64,000 nucleotides of DNA. Source: Marinobacter persicus. GTDB lineage: Bacteria; Pseudomonadota; Gammaproteobacteria; Pseudomonadales; Oleiphilaceae. The notes under the pieces are model-generated. The model was not told the DNA's origin. It did no database searches and saw nothing but the letters and a program-made list of their open reading frames with translations. The translations under genes were made by a program, and so were the position numbers. The stretch covers positions 1 through 64,000 of the forward strand of contig NZ_PTIV01000019.1 of NCBI RefSeq assembly GCF_002934325.1. Direction: 5' to 3'. This document shows positions 5,754 through 14,137 of the stretch, piece after piece (the stretch's first letter is position 1; the number at the start of each line of letters is the position of its first letter).

Positions 5754-8700
5754 ATGACCGATCGCAACACCCGTCTGGAACAGCTCAAGCAAGCTCTCAA
5801 GGAACGCATTGTCATTCTTGATGGGGGCATGGGCACGATGATCCAGAACCTGAAACTGGAGGAAAGCGCGTTCCGGGGCGATCGGTTCCAGGACTACGAC
5901 CGGGAAGTCCAGGGCAATAACGACCTGCTGAACCTCACCCAGCCGGCCCTGCTGAAGAACATCCACGCCGACTATCTGGATGCGGGCGCGGACATCATCG
6001 AAACCAACACCTTCAACTCCACGCAGCTGTCCCAGGCGGATTACGGCCTGGAAGAGATTGCCCGGGAGCTGAACGTGGCCTCGGCCAAACTCGCTCGCGA
6101 AATCGCCGACGAGTTTACCGCAAAGAACCCGGACAAGCCCCGCTTCGTGGCCGGTGCCGTGGGCCCGACTTCCCGCACCGCATCCATTTCACCGGATGTA
6201 AACAACCCCGGTTACCGCAACGTGGATTTCCAGACCCTGGTGGATAACTACTACGAAGCGGTGTCCGGCCTGGTTGAAGGCGGCGTGGATCTGATCCTGC
6301 TGGAAACCATTTTCGACACCCTGAACGCCAAGGCGGCCATCTACGCCACCCAGCAGTTCTTCGAAGACAGCGGCATTGAACTGCCGATCATGATCTCCGG
6401 CACCATTACCGATGCCTCCGGCCGCACCCTGTCGGGCCAGACCACCGAAGCTTTCTACAATTCCGTGGCCCACGCCAAGCCCATTTCCATTGGCCTGAAC
6501 TGTGCCCTGGGTGCGGACGCACTGCGCCCCTACGTGGAAGAACTGTCCAACAAGGCGGAAACCTACGTCTCCGCCCACCCGAACGCCGGTCTGCCCAACG
6601 AGTTTGGCGAATACGACCAAACCCCGGAAGAAATGGCCGAGATCATCGAGGGCTTCGCCCGCGATGGTTTTTTGAACATTATCGGTGGCTGCTGTGGCTC
6701 CCGCCCCGATCACATTGAGGCGGTGGCCAAAGCGGTTGCCAAGTACCCGCCGCGCCAGATTCCCGAGCGCCCGAAGGCTCTGCGCCTGTCTGGCCTGGAA
6801 CCCTTCACCGGGGACGAGAACACCTTGTTCATCAACGTGGGCGAGCGTACCAACGTAACCGGTTCCAAGCGCTTCCTGCGCCTGATCAAGGAGGAGCAGT
6901 ACGAAGAGGCCCTGAGTGTGGCCCGGGACCAGGTGGAGAACGGCGCCCAGATCATCGACATCAACATGGACGAAGGCATGTTGGAGTCGAAAGACGTGAT
7001 GGTCACCTTCCTGAACCTGGTGGCCTCGGAGCCGGACATCTCCCGCGTGCCGATCATGATCGACTCGTCCAAGTGGGACGTGATCGAAGCAGGCCTGCGC
7101 TGCATCCAGGGCAAGGCGGTGGTGAACTCCATCAGCCTGAAAGAAGGCGAGGAAGAGTTCATCAAGCGGGCGAAAGACTGCATGCGCTACGGTGCCGCCG
7201 TGGTAGTCATGGCCTTTGACGAAGACGGCCAGGCCGACACCTTCGAGCGCAAGACCGAAATCTGTAAGCGCTCCTACGATGTGCTGGTGGGCATCGGCTT
7301 CAACCCGGCCGACATCATTTTCGACCCGAACATCTTTGCCATTGCCACCGGCATCGAGGAGCACAACAACTACGCGGTGGACTTCATCAACGCCACGCGC
7401 TGGATTCGTGAGCACTGCCCTCACGCGTCCATTTCCGGCGGCGTGAGCAACGTGTCCTTCTCCTTCCGGGGCAACGACGCGGTGCGCGAAGCCATCCACT
7501 CGGTGTTCCTGTACCACGCCATCAAGGCCGGCATGAACATGGGCATCGTGAACCCCGGCCAGCTGGTGATTTACGATGAAATCGAGCCAGACCTGAAAGA
7601 ACTGGTGGAAGACGTGGTACTCAACCGCCGCGACGATTCCACCGACCGCCTGCTGGAGGCGGCCGAAAAGTTCAAGGGCAAAGGCGGCCAGGCCAAAGAA
7701 GAAGACCTCGCGTGGCGCGAATGGCCGGTGGAAAAACGCCTGGAGCACGCGCTGGTTAAAGGCATTACCAGCTACATCATTGACGACACCGAAGCCTGCC
7801 GGCAGAACGCCGAGCACCCCATCGAGGTGATCGAAGGTCCGCTGATGGCCGGCATGAACGTGGTCGGCGACCTGTTCGGCGACGGTAAGATGTTCCTGCC
7901 CCAGGTGGTGAAAAGCGCCCGGGTGATGAAGCAGGCCGTGGCCCACCTGATTCCCTATATCGAGGCGGAGAAGTCCGAAGGCCAGCAGGCCAAGGGCAAG
8001 ATCCTGATGGCCACGGTCAAGGGCGATGTGCACGACATCGGCAAGAACATCGTGGGCGTGGTGCTGCAGTGCAACAACTACGAAGTGATCGACATGGGCG
8101 TGATGGTGCCCTGCGACAAGATTCTGGAAAAGGCGAAGGAAGAAAACGTTGATCTCATCGGCCTGAGTGGCCTGATCACCCCGTCGCTGGATGAGATGGT
8201 GCATGTGGCCCGTGAAATGCAGCGCCTGGATTTCAACATCCCACTGATGATTGGTGGCGCCACCACCTCCAAGGCCCACACGGCGGTGAAGATCGAGCCG
8301 CAGTACAAGAACGACATCGCGTTGTACGTATCCGACGCCTCGCGCTGCGTGAACGTGGCCTCCCAGCTGCTCAGCAAAACCGCCAAGCCGGCCTTTGTGG
8401 AGGCGGCCCAGAAGGAATACGACGAAATCCGTGAACGTCGCAAGAACCGGGGAGACCGCACCAAGCTGGTCTCCCTGAAAGAAGCCCGCAACCGGGCACC
8501 GGAGATCGATTTCGAAGACTACCAGCCACCCAAGCCGGCTTTCACCGGCGTGCGGGTGTTCGAGGACTATGACCTCAAGGAAGTACTGAATTACATCGAC
8601 TGGACGCCGTTCTTCATTTCCTGGGACATTGCCGGCAAGTACCCGGCCATTTTCGATGATCCCAAGCGTGGCGAAGCCGCCCGAACCCTGTTCGACGATG

Positions 8701-9452
8701 CCCAGAAACTTCTGGCCCGAATGATTGAAGAGAAGCGCATCACCGCCAGGGGCGTGATCGGTTTCTGGCCGGCGAACCGTCGTGGCGATGACATCGTGGT
8801 CTACACCGATGAATCCCGCACCGAAGAGCTGACCACCCTGCACCACCTGCGCCAGCAGGATGAAAAGGCACCGAACAAGCCCATGATGGCGCTGTCGGAT
8901 TTTGTTGCGCCGGAAGGCTCCGGCAAAGTGGACTATGTGGGCGGCTTTGCCGTGACCACAGGCATTGGCGTGGACGAGTTCACTCAGGAGTTCAAGGACG
9001 CCCACGACGACTACAGCGCAATCATGGTGCAGGCGCTCGCTGACCGCTTGGCGGAAGCCTTTGCCGAATGCATGCACGAGCGGGTGCGCAAGGAATTCTG
9101 GGGCTACGCCACCGACGAACAATTGGCCAACGAAGACCTGATCAAGGAACGGTATCGCGGTATTCGCCCGGCACCGGGCTACCCGGCCTGCCCGGACCAC
9201 ACCGAGAAGGGCACGCTGTTCGAGCTGCTGGAAGCCACCGAGAACACCGGCCTGCAACTGACCGAGCACTTCGCCATGTTCCCGACGGCGGCGGTGTCCG
9301 GCTGGTACTTCGCCCATCCGGAATCCAAGTATTTCGCCGTGGGCAAGATTGGCGTGGACCAGGTTGAGGACTATGCTGAACGCAAAGGCATGTCGAAGGC
9401 CGAAGCCGAGCGCTGGTTGATGCCAAGTCTGGCCTACGATCCGGCGGAGTAA
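5754..9452 (+). CDS. metH: Cobalamin-dependent methionine synthase MetH
   Basis: A 1232-residue cytosolic enzyme that moves a methyl group from 5-methyltetrahydrofolate to homocysteine through bound cobalamin. All four modules are present in order: homocysteine domain (about 10-330, zinc ligands in [10 protein letters not shown] near 248 and [10 protein letters not shown] near 313), pterin domain (about 350-640), B12 domain with [10 protein letters not shown] near 757-766, whose His is the lower cobalt ligand, and the C-terminal AdoMet reactivation domain (about 900-1232, [12 protein letters not shown]). Length matches E. coli MetH. GGAAG precedes the ATG. It stands alone with its own promoter. 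Together with metZ in this window it gives transsulfhydrylation plus B12-dependent methylation. Confidence 0.97.
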   Translation: MTDRNTRLEQLKQALKERIVILDGGMGTMIQNLKLEESAFRGDRFQDYDREVQGNNDLLNLTQPALLKNIHADYLDAGADIIETNTFNSTQLSQADYGLEEIARELNVASAKLAREIADEFTAKNPDKPRFVAGAVGPTSRTASISPDVNNPGYRNVDFQTLVDNYYEAVSGLVEGGVDLILLETIFDTLNAKAAIYATQQFFEDSGIELPIMISGTITDASGRTLSGQTTEAFYNSVAHAKPISIGLNCALGADALRPYVEELSNKAETYVSAHPNAGLPNEFGEYDQTPEEMAEIIEGFARDGFLNIIGGCCGSRPDHIEAVAKAVAKYPPRQIPERPKALRLSGLEPFTGDENTLFINVGERTNVTGSKRFLRLIKEEQYEEALSVARDQVENGAQIIDINMDEGMLESKDVMVTFLNLVASEPDISRVPIMIDSSKWDVIEAGLRCIQGKAVVNSISLKEGEEEFIKRAKDCMRYGAAVVVMAFDEDGQADTFERKTEICKRSYDVLVGIGFNPADIIFDPNIFAIATGIEEHNNYAVDFINATRWIREHCPHASISGGVSNVSFSFRGNDAVREAIHSVFLYHAIKAGMNMGIVNPGQLVIYDEIEPDLKELVEDVVLNRRDDSTDRLLEAAEKFKGKGGQAKEEDLAWREWPVEKRLEHALVKGITSYIIDDTEACRQNAEHPIEVIEGPLMAGMNVVGDLFGDGKMFLPQVVKSARVMKQAVAHLIPYIEAEKSEGQQAKGKILMATVKGDVHDIGKNIVGVVLQCNNYEVIDMGVMVPCDKILEKAKEENVDLIGLSGLITPSLDEMVHVAREMQRLDFNIPLMIGGATTSKAHTAVKIEPQYKNDIALYVSDASRCVNVASQLLSKTAKPAFVEAAQKEYDEIRERRKNRGDRTKLVSLKEARNRAPEIDFEDYQPPKPAFTGVRVFEDYDLKEVLNYIDWTPFFISWDIAGKYPAIFDDPKRGEAARTLFDDAQKLLARMIEEKRITARGVIGFWPANRRGDDIVVYTDESRTEELTTLHHLRQQDEKAPNKPMMALSDFVAPEGSGKVDYVGGFAVTTGIGVDEFTQEFKDAHDDYSAIMVQALADRLAEAFAECMHERVRKEFWGYATDEQLANEDLIKERYRGIRPAPGYPACPDHTEKGTLFELLEATENTGLQLTEHFAMFPTAAVSGWYFAHPESKYFAVGKIGVDQVEDYAERKGMSKAEAERWLMPSLAYDPAE

Positions 9453-9467
9453 ACTTGAGGGGGTTTA

Positions 9468-9716
9468 ATGGGCAGACCTGAGAACAACGAAAACAACCAG
9501 GAAGCTCAGAACCAGAACCCGCCCCGCAAACCCGGGGTGGGCAAAATCATGCAGAGCATTCTTGCCGGTGCCTTTGGCGTGCAGTCTGACAAACGCCGGC
9601 AGGAAGACTTTTCCAGCCACAGCCCGGTGCCCTACATCGTAGCCGGGTTGCTGTTTACCGCCATCTTTGTGGTTTCGCTGATTATTATTGTGAAACTGGT
9701 ACTCGCCAGCCAGTAG
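9468..9716 (+). CDS. DUF2970 small membrane protein
   Basis: An 82-residue protein with a hydrophilic, Asn/Gln-rich N-terminus (about 1-25), the conserved IMQSILAGAFGVQSDKRRQEDF block (about 28-49) and one membrane helix near 56-78 (VAGLLFTAIFVVSLIIIVKLVL). This is the DUF2970 pattern; function is unknown. GAGGGGG lies upstream of the ATG and the gene starts 15 bases after metH, so it may be co-transcribed with it. Confidence 0.85.
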   Translation: MGRPENNENNQEAQNQNPPRKPGVGKIMQSILAGAFGVQSDKRRQEDFSSHSPVPYIVAGLLFTAIFVVSLIIIVKLVLASQ

Positions 9717-9719
9717 CGT

Positions 9720-9824
9720 TTACTGGCCGGATACCCAAAGCACCGCAAACGACACCGCCAGCGTAATCAGTAGTACGGCAGCAATGGCGTCGGCCGTGCT
9801 GTCAGAACGGATGCCCTTTTTCAT
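9720..9824 (-). CDS. 34-residue single-pass membrane protein (short gene)
   Basis: A very short frame beginning MKKGIRSDSTADAIAAVLL and ending VLWVSGQ. A basic N-terminus is followed by one hydrophobic helix at about 13-31, so it would be an inner-membrane miniprotein. The start ATG 9824 has a near-perfect ribosome-binding site (GGGAGGAGAG) at the right distance, which is the main reason to believe it. It is convergent with the DUF2970 gene, with three bases between the stops, and divergent from cysI. I do not recognise the family. Confidence 0.6.
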   Translation of the reverse strand: MKKGIRSDSTADAIAAVLLITLAVSFAVLWVSGQ

Positions 9825-10006
9825 TTGGCTCTCCTCCCGGTTTTGTTCTTCTGCTCTTCAGTTAAGCCAGTAAATGCCTTTCCGTCCAATCCTCGCCCAA
9901 CTCACTTATCGTCTGAGTCGATAACCATATGTTGAAATAATCATTTTGAGAATAAAAACTGAGTGGTATCCTGCGATTCAGTAATAACAGGCAGGATATT
10001 GACTCC
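9825..10006. promoter_or_regulatory. Divergent promoter region between the small membrane protein and cysI
   Basis: This 182-base region must hold the cysI promoter. A/T-rich sequence at about 9925-9965 (GTTGAAATAATCATTTTGAGAA) is the kind of site bound by CysB-type regulators, but the match is too loose to assign. A TATCCT at 9966-9971 is a weak -10 candidate. Confidence 0.35.
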
Positions 10007-11659
10007 ATGTACGTATACGACGAACACGATCGAAAAATGGCCGCCGAGCGGGTTGCCCAATTCCGGGATCAGACTCGCCGTCGGCTGGCCGGCGAACTCG
10101 CAGAAGAAGAGTATCTGCCGTTGCGCCTGCAAAACGGGCTTTACGTGCAGCGCCACGCACCCATGCTGCGGATTTGTGTTCCTTACGGCATGTTGCGCTC
10201 CAAGCAGCTGCGCCGGCTGGCCCGCGTAACCCGGGACTACGACAAGCGTTTTGCCCATTTCACCACACGGCAGAACCTGCAGCTGAACTGGCCGGAGCTG
10301 GAGCAGGTACCGGACATTCTGGAAGAGTTGGCGGAAGTGGAAATGCACGCCAACCAGACCAGTGGTAACTGCATCCGTAACACCACCACGGACCAGTTCG
10401 CCGGCGTGCAGTCCGACGAAATCGCGGACCCGCGTCCCTACTGCGAGCTGATTCGCCAGTGGTCCACTTTCCATCCGGAATTCGCGTTCCTGCCCCGCAA
10501 GTTCAAGGTGGCGGTGAACGCTTCCGAGAAGACCGACAGGGCCGCCATCCAGGTGCACGACATCGGCTTGCAGATGGTGCGCAACGAGGCCGGCGAGTTG
10601 GGCTTCCGCGTACACGTTGGCGGTGGCCTGGGCCGTACGCCCATGGTTGGCCCGGTGATCCGGAACTTCCTGCCGGAACTGGACCTGCTGACTTACCTGG
10701 AAGCCGTACTGCGGGTGTATAACCGCTACGGCCGCCGGGACAACAAGTTCAAGGCACGCATCAAGATTCTGGTGAAGGCACTGACGCCGGAAGGCTTTGC
10801 CGAGAAGGTGGAAGCCGAGTGGGCTCACATCAAGGACTCCCCGACTCGCCTGACACCGGAAGCGGTTGAGCACATCAAGGGCTTTTTCACCGAGCCGGCG
10901 TACGAGGCACTGGAAAATGCCACCGATCTGCTGGCCAGCCAGCGTTTCGAGAACCGGGAGTTTGACCAGTGGCTGGCCCACAACGTGGACACCCACAAGA
11001 AGCCGGGCTATGCCATCGTCACGCTGACGCTCAAGCAAACCGGTACTCCGCCGGGCGACGTGAGCGACGAGCAGTTGGACCAGATCGCGGATCTGGCCGA
11101 CGAGTTCAGCTTTGGCGAAGCGCGGGTCACCCACCACCAGAACGTGGTGTTGGCGGATGTGCGTCAGGATCGCCTGCTGGAGCTGTGGCAGACCATCAAA
11201 CCCATGGGTTTCGCCACCGCAAACCTGCATACGCTGAACGATATTATCTGCTGCCCGGGCGGTGACTACTGCAACCTGGCAAACGCCAAGTCGATCCCCG
11301 TGGCCGAGGCCATCCAGCTTCGCTTTGACGACATGGATTACCTGTACGACCTGGGCGAGATCGACCTGAACATTTCCGGCTGCATGAACGCCTGTGGTCA
11401 CCACCACGTGGGCAACATCGGTGTGCTGGGTGTGGACAAGAAAGGCGATGAGTTCTACCAGATCAGTCTGGGCGGCTCGTCCCACCACGATGCACAGATC
11501 GGCAAGATCCTGGGGCCGTCTTTCGCCCGCGAGGAAGTGCCGGATGTAATCTCGAACATTGTGAACGTGTACGTTGAGCAACGTACCAGCGAAGAGACTT
11601 TCCTGGATACCTATCGCCGGATTGGTATCAAGCCATTCAAGGAGCGGGTTTATGCCTGA
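10007..11659 (+). CDS. cysI: Siroheme sulfite (or nitrite) reductase hemoprotein, CysI type
   Basis: A 550-residue siroheme/[4Fe-4S] reductase. Two half-domains repeat. The cluster ligands are CCPGGDYC near residue 415 and SGCMNAC near 458, the second set also holding siroheme through its last Cys. HFTTRQNLQLNWPEL is the substrate-side RQ motif. The closest type I know is P. aeruginosa CysI (PA1838), which reduces sulfite to sulfide for cysteine synthesis without an adjacent cysJ. The following DUF934 gene overlaps it and is the standard partner. Assimilatory sulfite reduction is the likely role; nitrite cannot be fully excluded. Siroheme would depend on cobA (32338-33189). Confidence 0.9.
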   Translation: MYVYDEHDRKMAAERVAQFRDQTRRRLAGELAEEEYLPLRLQNGLYVQRHAPMLRICVPYGMLRSKQLRRLARVTRDYDKRFAHFTTRQNLQLNWPELEQVPDILEELAEVEMHANQTSGNCIRNTTTDQFAGVQSDEIADPRPYCELIRQWSTFHPEFAFLPRKFKVAVNASEKTDRAAIQVHDIGLQMVRNEAGELGFRVHVGGGLGRTPMVGPVIRNFLPELDLLTYLEAVLRVYNRYGRRDNKFKARIKILVKALTPEGFAEKVEAEWAHIKDSPTRLTPEAVEHIKGFFTEPAYEALENATDLLASQRFENREFDQWLAHNVDTHKKPGYAIVTLTLKQTGTPPGDVSDEQLDQIADLADEFSFGEARVTHHQNVVLADVRQDRLLELWQTIKPMGFATANLHTLNDIICCPGGDYCNLANAKSIPVAEAIQLRFDDMDYLYDLGEIDLNISGCMNACGHHHVGNIGVLGVDKKGDEFYQISLGGSSHHDAQIGKILGPSFAREEVPDVISNIVNVYVEQRTSEETFLDTYRRIGIKPFKERVYA

Positions 11660-12158
11660 GGTAATTACTGCTGAGGGCGCATTGCGCCAGGATGACTGGG
11701 TTGTGGTGCCCCGCCCCGAGGAAGGGGAAGCCCTGACCCTGCCGGATGACAAGCCTGCGCTGGTGCCGGCGGATCTGTGGCTGGAAAACGAAGCCACTTT
11801 TGCCAACCGTGACGATATTGGCGTGTGGTTCGACAGCCACGATGAGCCCGAGATCCTGGAAGGCAAGGTGAACGAGGTGCCGCTGATTGCGGTGAACTTC
11901 CCGCGCTTTGTGGATGGCCGTGGTTACAGTATTGCCCGGCTGCTGCGGGAGCGTTTTGGCTTTGAGGGCGATCTGCGGGCCATCGGTGATGTGCTGCTGG
12001 ATCAGCTTCAGTTCATGAAGCGCTGTGGCTTCAGTACGTTTGTACTGCGGGCCGATAAGGATGCTTCCGAGGCGGCGCGGTATCTGGATTTCTTCAGCCA
12101 GACGTATCAGGCGGCTGGGGACACCGATTTGCCGTTGTTCCGGCGTCGGGCTTCCTAA
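11652..12158 (+). CDS. DUF934 protein partner of sulfite reductase
   Basis: A 168-residue DUF934 protein, typically encoded directly after cysI in proteobacteria. The start ATG 11652 overlaps the cysI stop by 8 bases, indicating translational coupling. Recognisable family segments are LIAVNFPRFVDGRGYSIARLLRERFGFEGDLRAIGDVLLDQL (about 78-120) and the CGFSTFVLR block. It has been proposed to help electron delivery to, or assembly of, the siroheme reductase; the exact role is not established. Followed by the hairpin element at 12205. Confidence 0.88.
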   Translation: MPEVITAEGALRQDDWVVVPRPEEGEALTLPDDKPALVPADLWLENEATFANRDDIGVWFDSHDEPEILEGKVNEVPLIAVNFPRFVDGRGYSIARLLRERFGFEGDLRAIGDVLLDQLQFMKRCGFSTFVLRADKDASEAARYLDFFSQTYQAAGDTDLPLFRRRAS

Positions 12159-12204
12159 GGATTGGAATACGCCTCCTGCTTCTCGTACCTCAGCCTTGGG
12201 GTAC

Positions 12205-12392
12205 GAAGGGCGGGAGGTTACTTTCCAAAAACCGCTACGAGCACCCGCAAGCGGGTCCGGCCAGCAATCATAGATTGCTGTCGTTCGGCTGCGCATGAAG
12301 CTTCGCTTCATAACCGCTTGCCTCACCCATGTGCGCTTCTCTCAGGCCATCCTTGGCCTTCGAAATTTTTGGAAAGTAACCTCCCGCCCTTC
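12205..12392. repeat. Variable-arm hairpin element, copy A
   Basis: Arms of 27 bases at 12205-12231 and 12366-12392 are perfect inverted complements (GAAGGGCGGGAGGTTAC then TTTCCAAAAA). The 134-base interior starts with CCGCTACGAGCAC and ends with GTGCGCTTCTCTCAGGCCATCCTTGGCCTTCGAAA, the same core as copy D (reversed). An internal expansion carries extra small hairpins (CCCGCAAGCGGG, CAGCAATCATAGATTGCTG, ATGAAGCTTCGCTTCAT). It lies between the convergent genes DUF934 (+) and sohB (-). A shorter hairpin (TCGTACC..GGTACGA, about 12182-12205) abuts it. The remaining bases to 12508 hold nothing I recognise. Confidence 0.85.
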
Positions 12393-12508
12393 TAATTAGT
12401 CTTTAGCGTTCGCCCGCCGATAGCTTCAATACCAGACCGGCGGCTTCTGCAATCCAAGTTGGTTCTCCAGTCTTTCAAAACATCCAATATGCAATCTGGC
12501 CCACCCAG

Positions 12509-13570
12509 TTACTGCATCTTCTGGTTCCGAAACGCGCTCAGCACCTTCCAAACACTGTGTTCAACAGCTGCACTGGTCGCAAGGCCAAGCTTCTCCGGCA
12601 GGCTGCGCTTGCGCTGATACGACACGGAAACCACCTCACCCCGGTCGCAGGCGTCGATCAGGTATTCATCCGAGGTTTTGATTTCATCGATCAGGTTCAC
12701 TTCCAGGGCGCGTTTGCCGAACCAGATATCGCCGTTGGACACGGCTTTGATGTCCAGCGCCGGGCGGCGTTCGCTGACGTAATCCTTGAACAGGGTGTGG
12801 GTGTCTTCCAGGTCCTCAAGGAACTTCTTGCGGCCGCCTTCGGTGTTTTCGCCGAAGATGGTCATGGTGCGTTTGTGTTCGCCGGCGGTGAGCACTTCAA
12901 AATCGATGTCGTTCTTCTTGAGTACCCGGTGGAAGTTGGGCAACTGGGCAACCACGCCGATGGAGCCGAGGACGGCGAACGGTGAGGCGATGATGCGGTC
13001 GGCCACGCAGGCCATCATGTAGCCGCCGCTGGCGGCGACTTTGTCGACGCACACGGTGAGCGGGATGCCTTTGCTGCGGATGCGGTCGAGTTGCGCGGCC
13101 GCCAGGCCGTAGGCGTGTACCAGGCCACCGCCGCTTTCCAGGCGGACCACCACTTCGTCGCTTTCGGGGTTGGCGACGCTCAGTACGGCGGAAATGGAGC
13201 GGCGCAGGTTGTCGGTGTCGCTGGCTTTGATGTCGCCATCAAAATCCACCACGTAGATGTGGGATTTTTTCTCGGTGCCCTCTTCTTTGGCGGTTTCTTT
13301 TTTTGCCGCCTTTTTTTCGGCTTTTTCCTCTTTTTTCTTCCGCTTCTGCCAGACTTTGCGCTCCAGTGGCGACATCAGGTGTTTCTCGATGGATTCCCGG
13401 AGTTTGCGGTACTGTTCGTTCAGCTTGCGGATTTTGAGTTCACCGTCGTCGCCGTGCTCATCTGTCTGCTTATGGGCCAGAGAGATGATGATGGATACCA
13501 ATACAATGGCGGCCACCACGAAGGTCGCTATTTTTGCCAGGAACAGGCCGTATTCAGTCAGAAATTCCAA
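12509..13570 (-). CDS. sohB: Inner-membrane serine peptidase SohB
   Basis: A 353-residue S49-family (signal peptide peptidase A-like) protease. An N-terminal membrane helix (YGLFLAKIATFVVAAIVLVSIIIS, about 6-30) is followed by a Lys/Glu-rich linker (KRKKKEEKAEKKAAKKETAKEE, shown in part) and the peptidase domain. The nucleophile is the Ser of DKVAASGGYMMACVAD and the general-base Lys lies in the later GEHKRTM region, as in SohB. I place the start at TTG 13570, because GGAGAA lies 6 bases upstream and E. coli SohB begins at the same point (MELLSEYGLFLAK); the frame is open further upstream but without a site. Role: periplasm-facing cleavage of membrane peptides. Confidence 0.88.
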   Translation of the reverse strand: MEFLTEYGLFLAKIATFVVAAIVLVSIIISLAHKQTDEHGDDGELKIRKLNEQYRKLRESIEKHLMSPLERKVWQKRKKKEEKAEKKAAKKETAKEEGTEKKSHIYVVDFDGDIKASDTDNLRRSISAVLSVANPESDEVVVRLESGGGLVHAYGLAAAQLDRIRSKGIPLTVCVDKVAASGGYMMACVADRIIASPFAVLGSIGVVAQLPNFHRVLKKNDIDFEVLTAGEHKRTMTIFGENTEGGRKKFLEDLEDTHTLFKDYVSERRPALDIKAVSNGDIWFGKRALEVNLIDEIKTSDEYLIDACDRGEVVSVSYQRKRSLPEKLGLATSAAVEHSVWKVLSAFRNQKMQ

Positions 13571-13675
13571 GATGTTTTCTCCACTGGATTTGTTGCGAAC
13601 TGGAAAGTGTACCTTGTGAAGGAACGGGTAATAAAGCTGGGCCCAAAGAAAGTTAAAACACTTGTTTGATTTTCC

Positions 13676-13704
13676 TTGACACCGCCGGGCACCGCCCATA
13701 AAGT
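13676..13704 (+). promoter_or_regulatory. Sigma-70 promoter of the SCP2 gene
   Basis: Perfect TTGACA (13676-13681), 17-base spacer, TAAAGT (13699-13704), about 45 bases upstream of the start. Confidence 0.75.
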
Positions 13705-13751
13705 CAAATTTGTAACGAGGCTCTGACACTCATATCAATAAAGGTAAAACA

Positions 13752-14066
13752 ATGTCTGTAGATCAGGTATTTGAAAAACTCGAACAAAATTTCAACGCCG
13801 AGGCAGCCAAGGGTCTCGATCTGGTTTTCCAGTTTGATATCGAGGACGACAAGGTTTATCACCTGGTCATCAATGACGGCACCTGCAAGCTGGTGGAAGG
13901 TGAGCACGAAGATCCGTCCGTTACGCTGATCATGAATTCCGAAACCCTGAAGGGCATTGTTTCCGGCGAGACCGACGGCATGCAGGCGTTCATGGCCGGC
14001 CAGCTGCGCGCTGAAGGCGACATGATGCTGGCCACCAAGCTGGGCGAGCTGTTCAACATGGGTTGA
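13752..14066 (+). CDS. SCP2 sterol-carrier-like lipid-binding protein
   Basis: A 104-residue stand-alone SCP2 domain. VFQFDIEDDKVYHLVINDGTCKLVEG, DPSVTLIMNSETLKGIVSGETDGMQAFMAGQLRAEGDMMLATKLGELF match the fold's beta sheet and lipid-tunnel helices. Such proteins bind acyl chains or similar lipids; the bacterial ligand is not known and lipid transfer in the cytosol is an inference. The gene is monocistronic, with a strong promoter and a strong terminator, suggesting high expression. Confidence 0.85.
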   Translation: MSVDQVFEKLEQNFNAEAAKGLDLVFQFDIEDDKVYHLVINDGTCKLVEGEHEDPSVTLIMNSETLKGIVSGETDGMQAFMAGQLRAEGDMMLATKLGELFNMG

Positions 14067-14083
14067 TCCCCACCCCATGAAAC

Positions 14084-14115
14084 AAAAAAACCTGCGCTCC
14101 GGCGCAGGTTTTTTT
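14084..14115. terminator. Bidirectional terminator between the SCP2 gene and fimL
   Basis: AAAAAAACCTGCGC-TCCG-GCGCAGGTTTTTTT, a strong stem with A and T tracts on both sides, shared by convergent genes. Confidence 0.92.
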
Positions 14116-14137
14116 ATGCTTACTCGAAATACCCCGG

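Noticed and set aside
6189..9317. Very long open frame antisense to metH
   Set aside because: It mirrors metH codon bias in a G+C-rich gene; the product is His/Val/Gly-rich without any domain, and metH is unmistakable on the other strand.
9941..11866. Long open frame antisense to cysI
   Set aside because: Same cause: shadow of a strongly biased gene, no recognisable protein.
12159..12508. CRISPR array or small genes in the DUF934-sohB gap
   Set aside because: Repeats here are inverted, not direct with regular spacers, and frames are formed by the hairpin arms.
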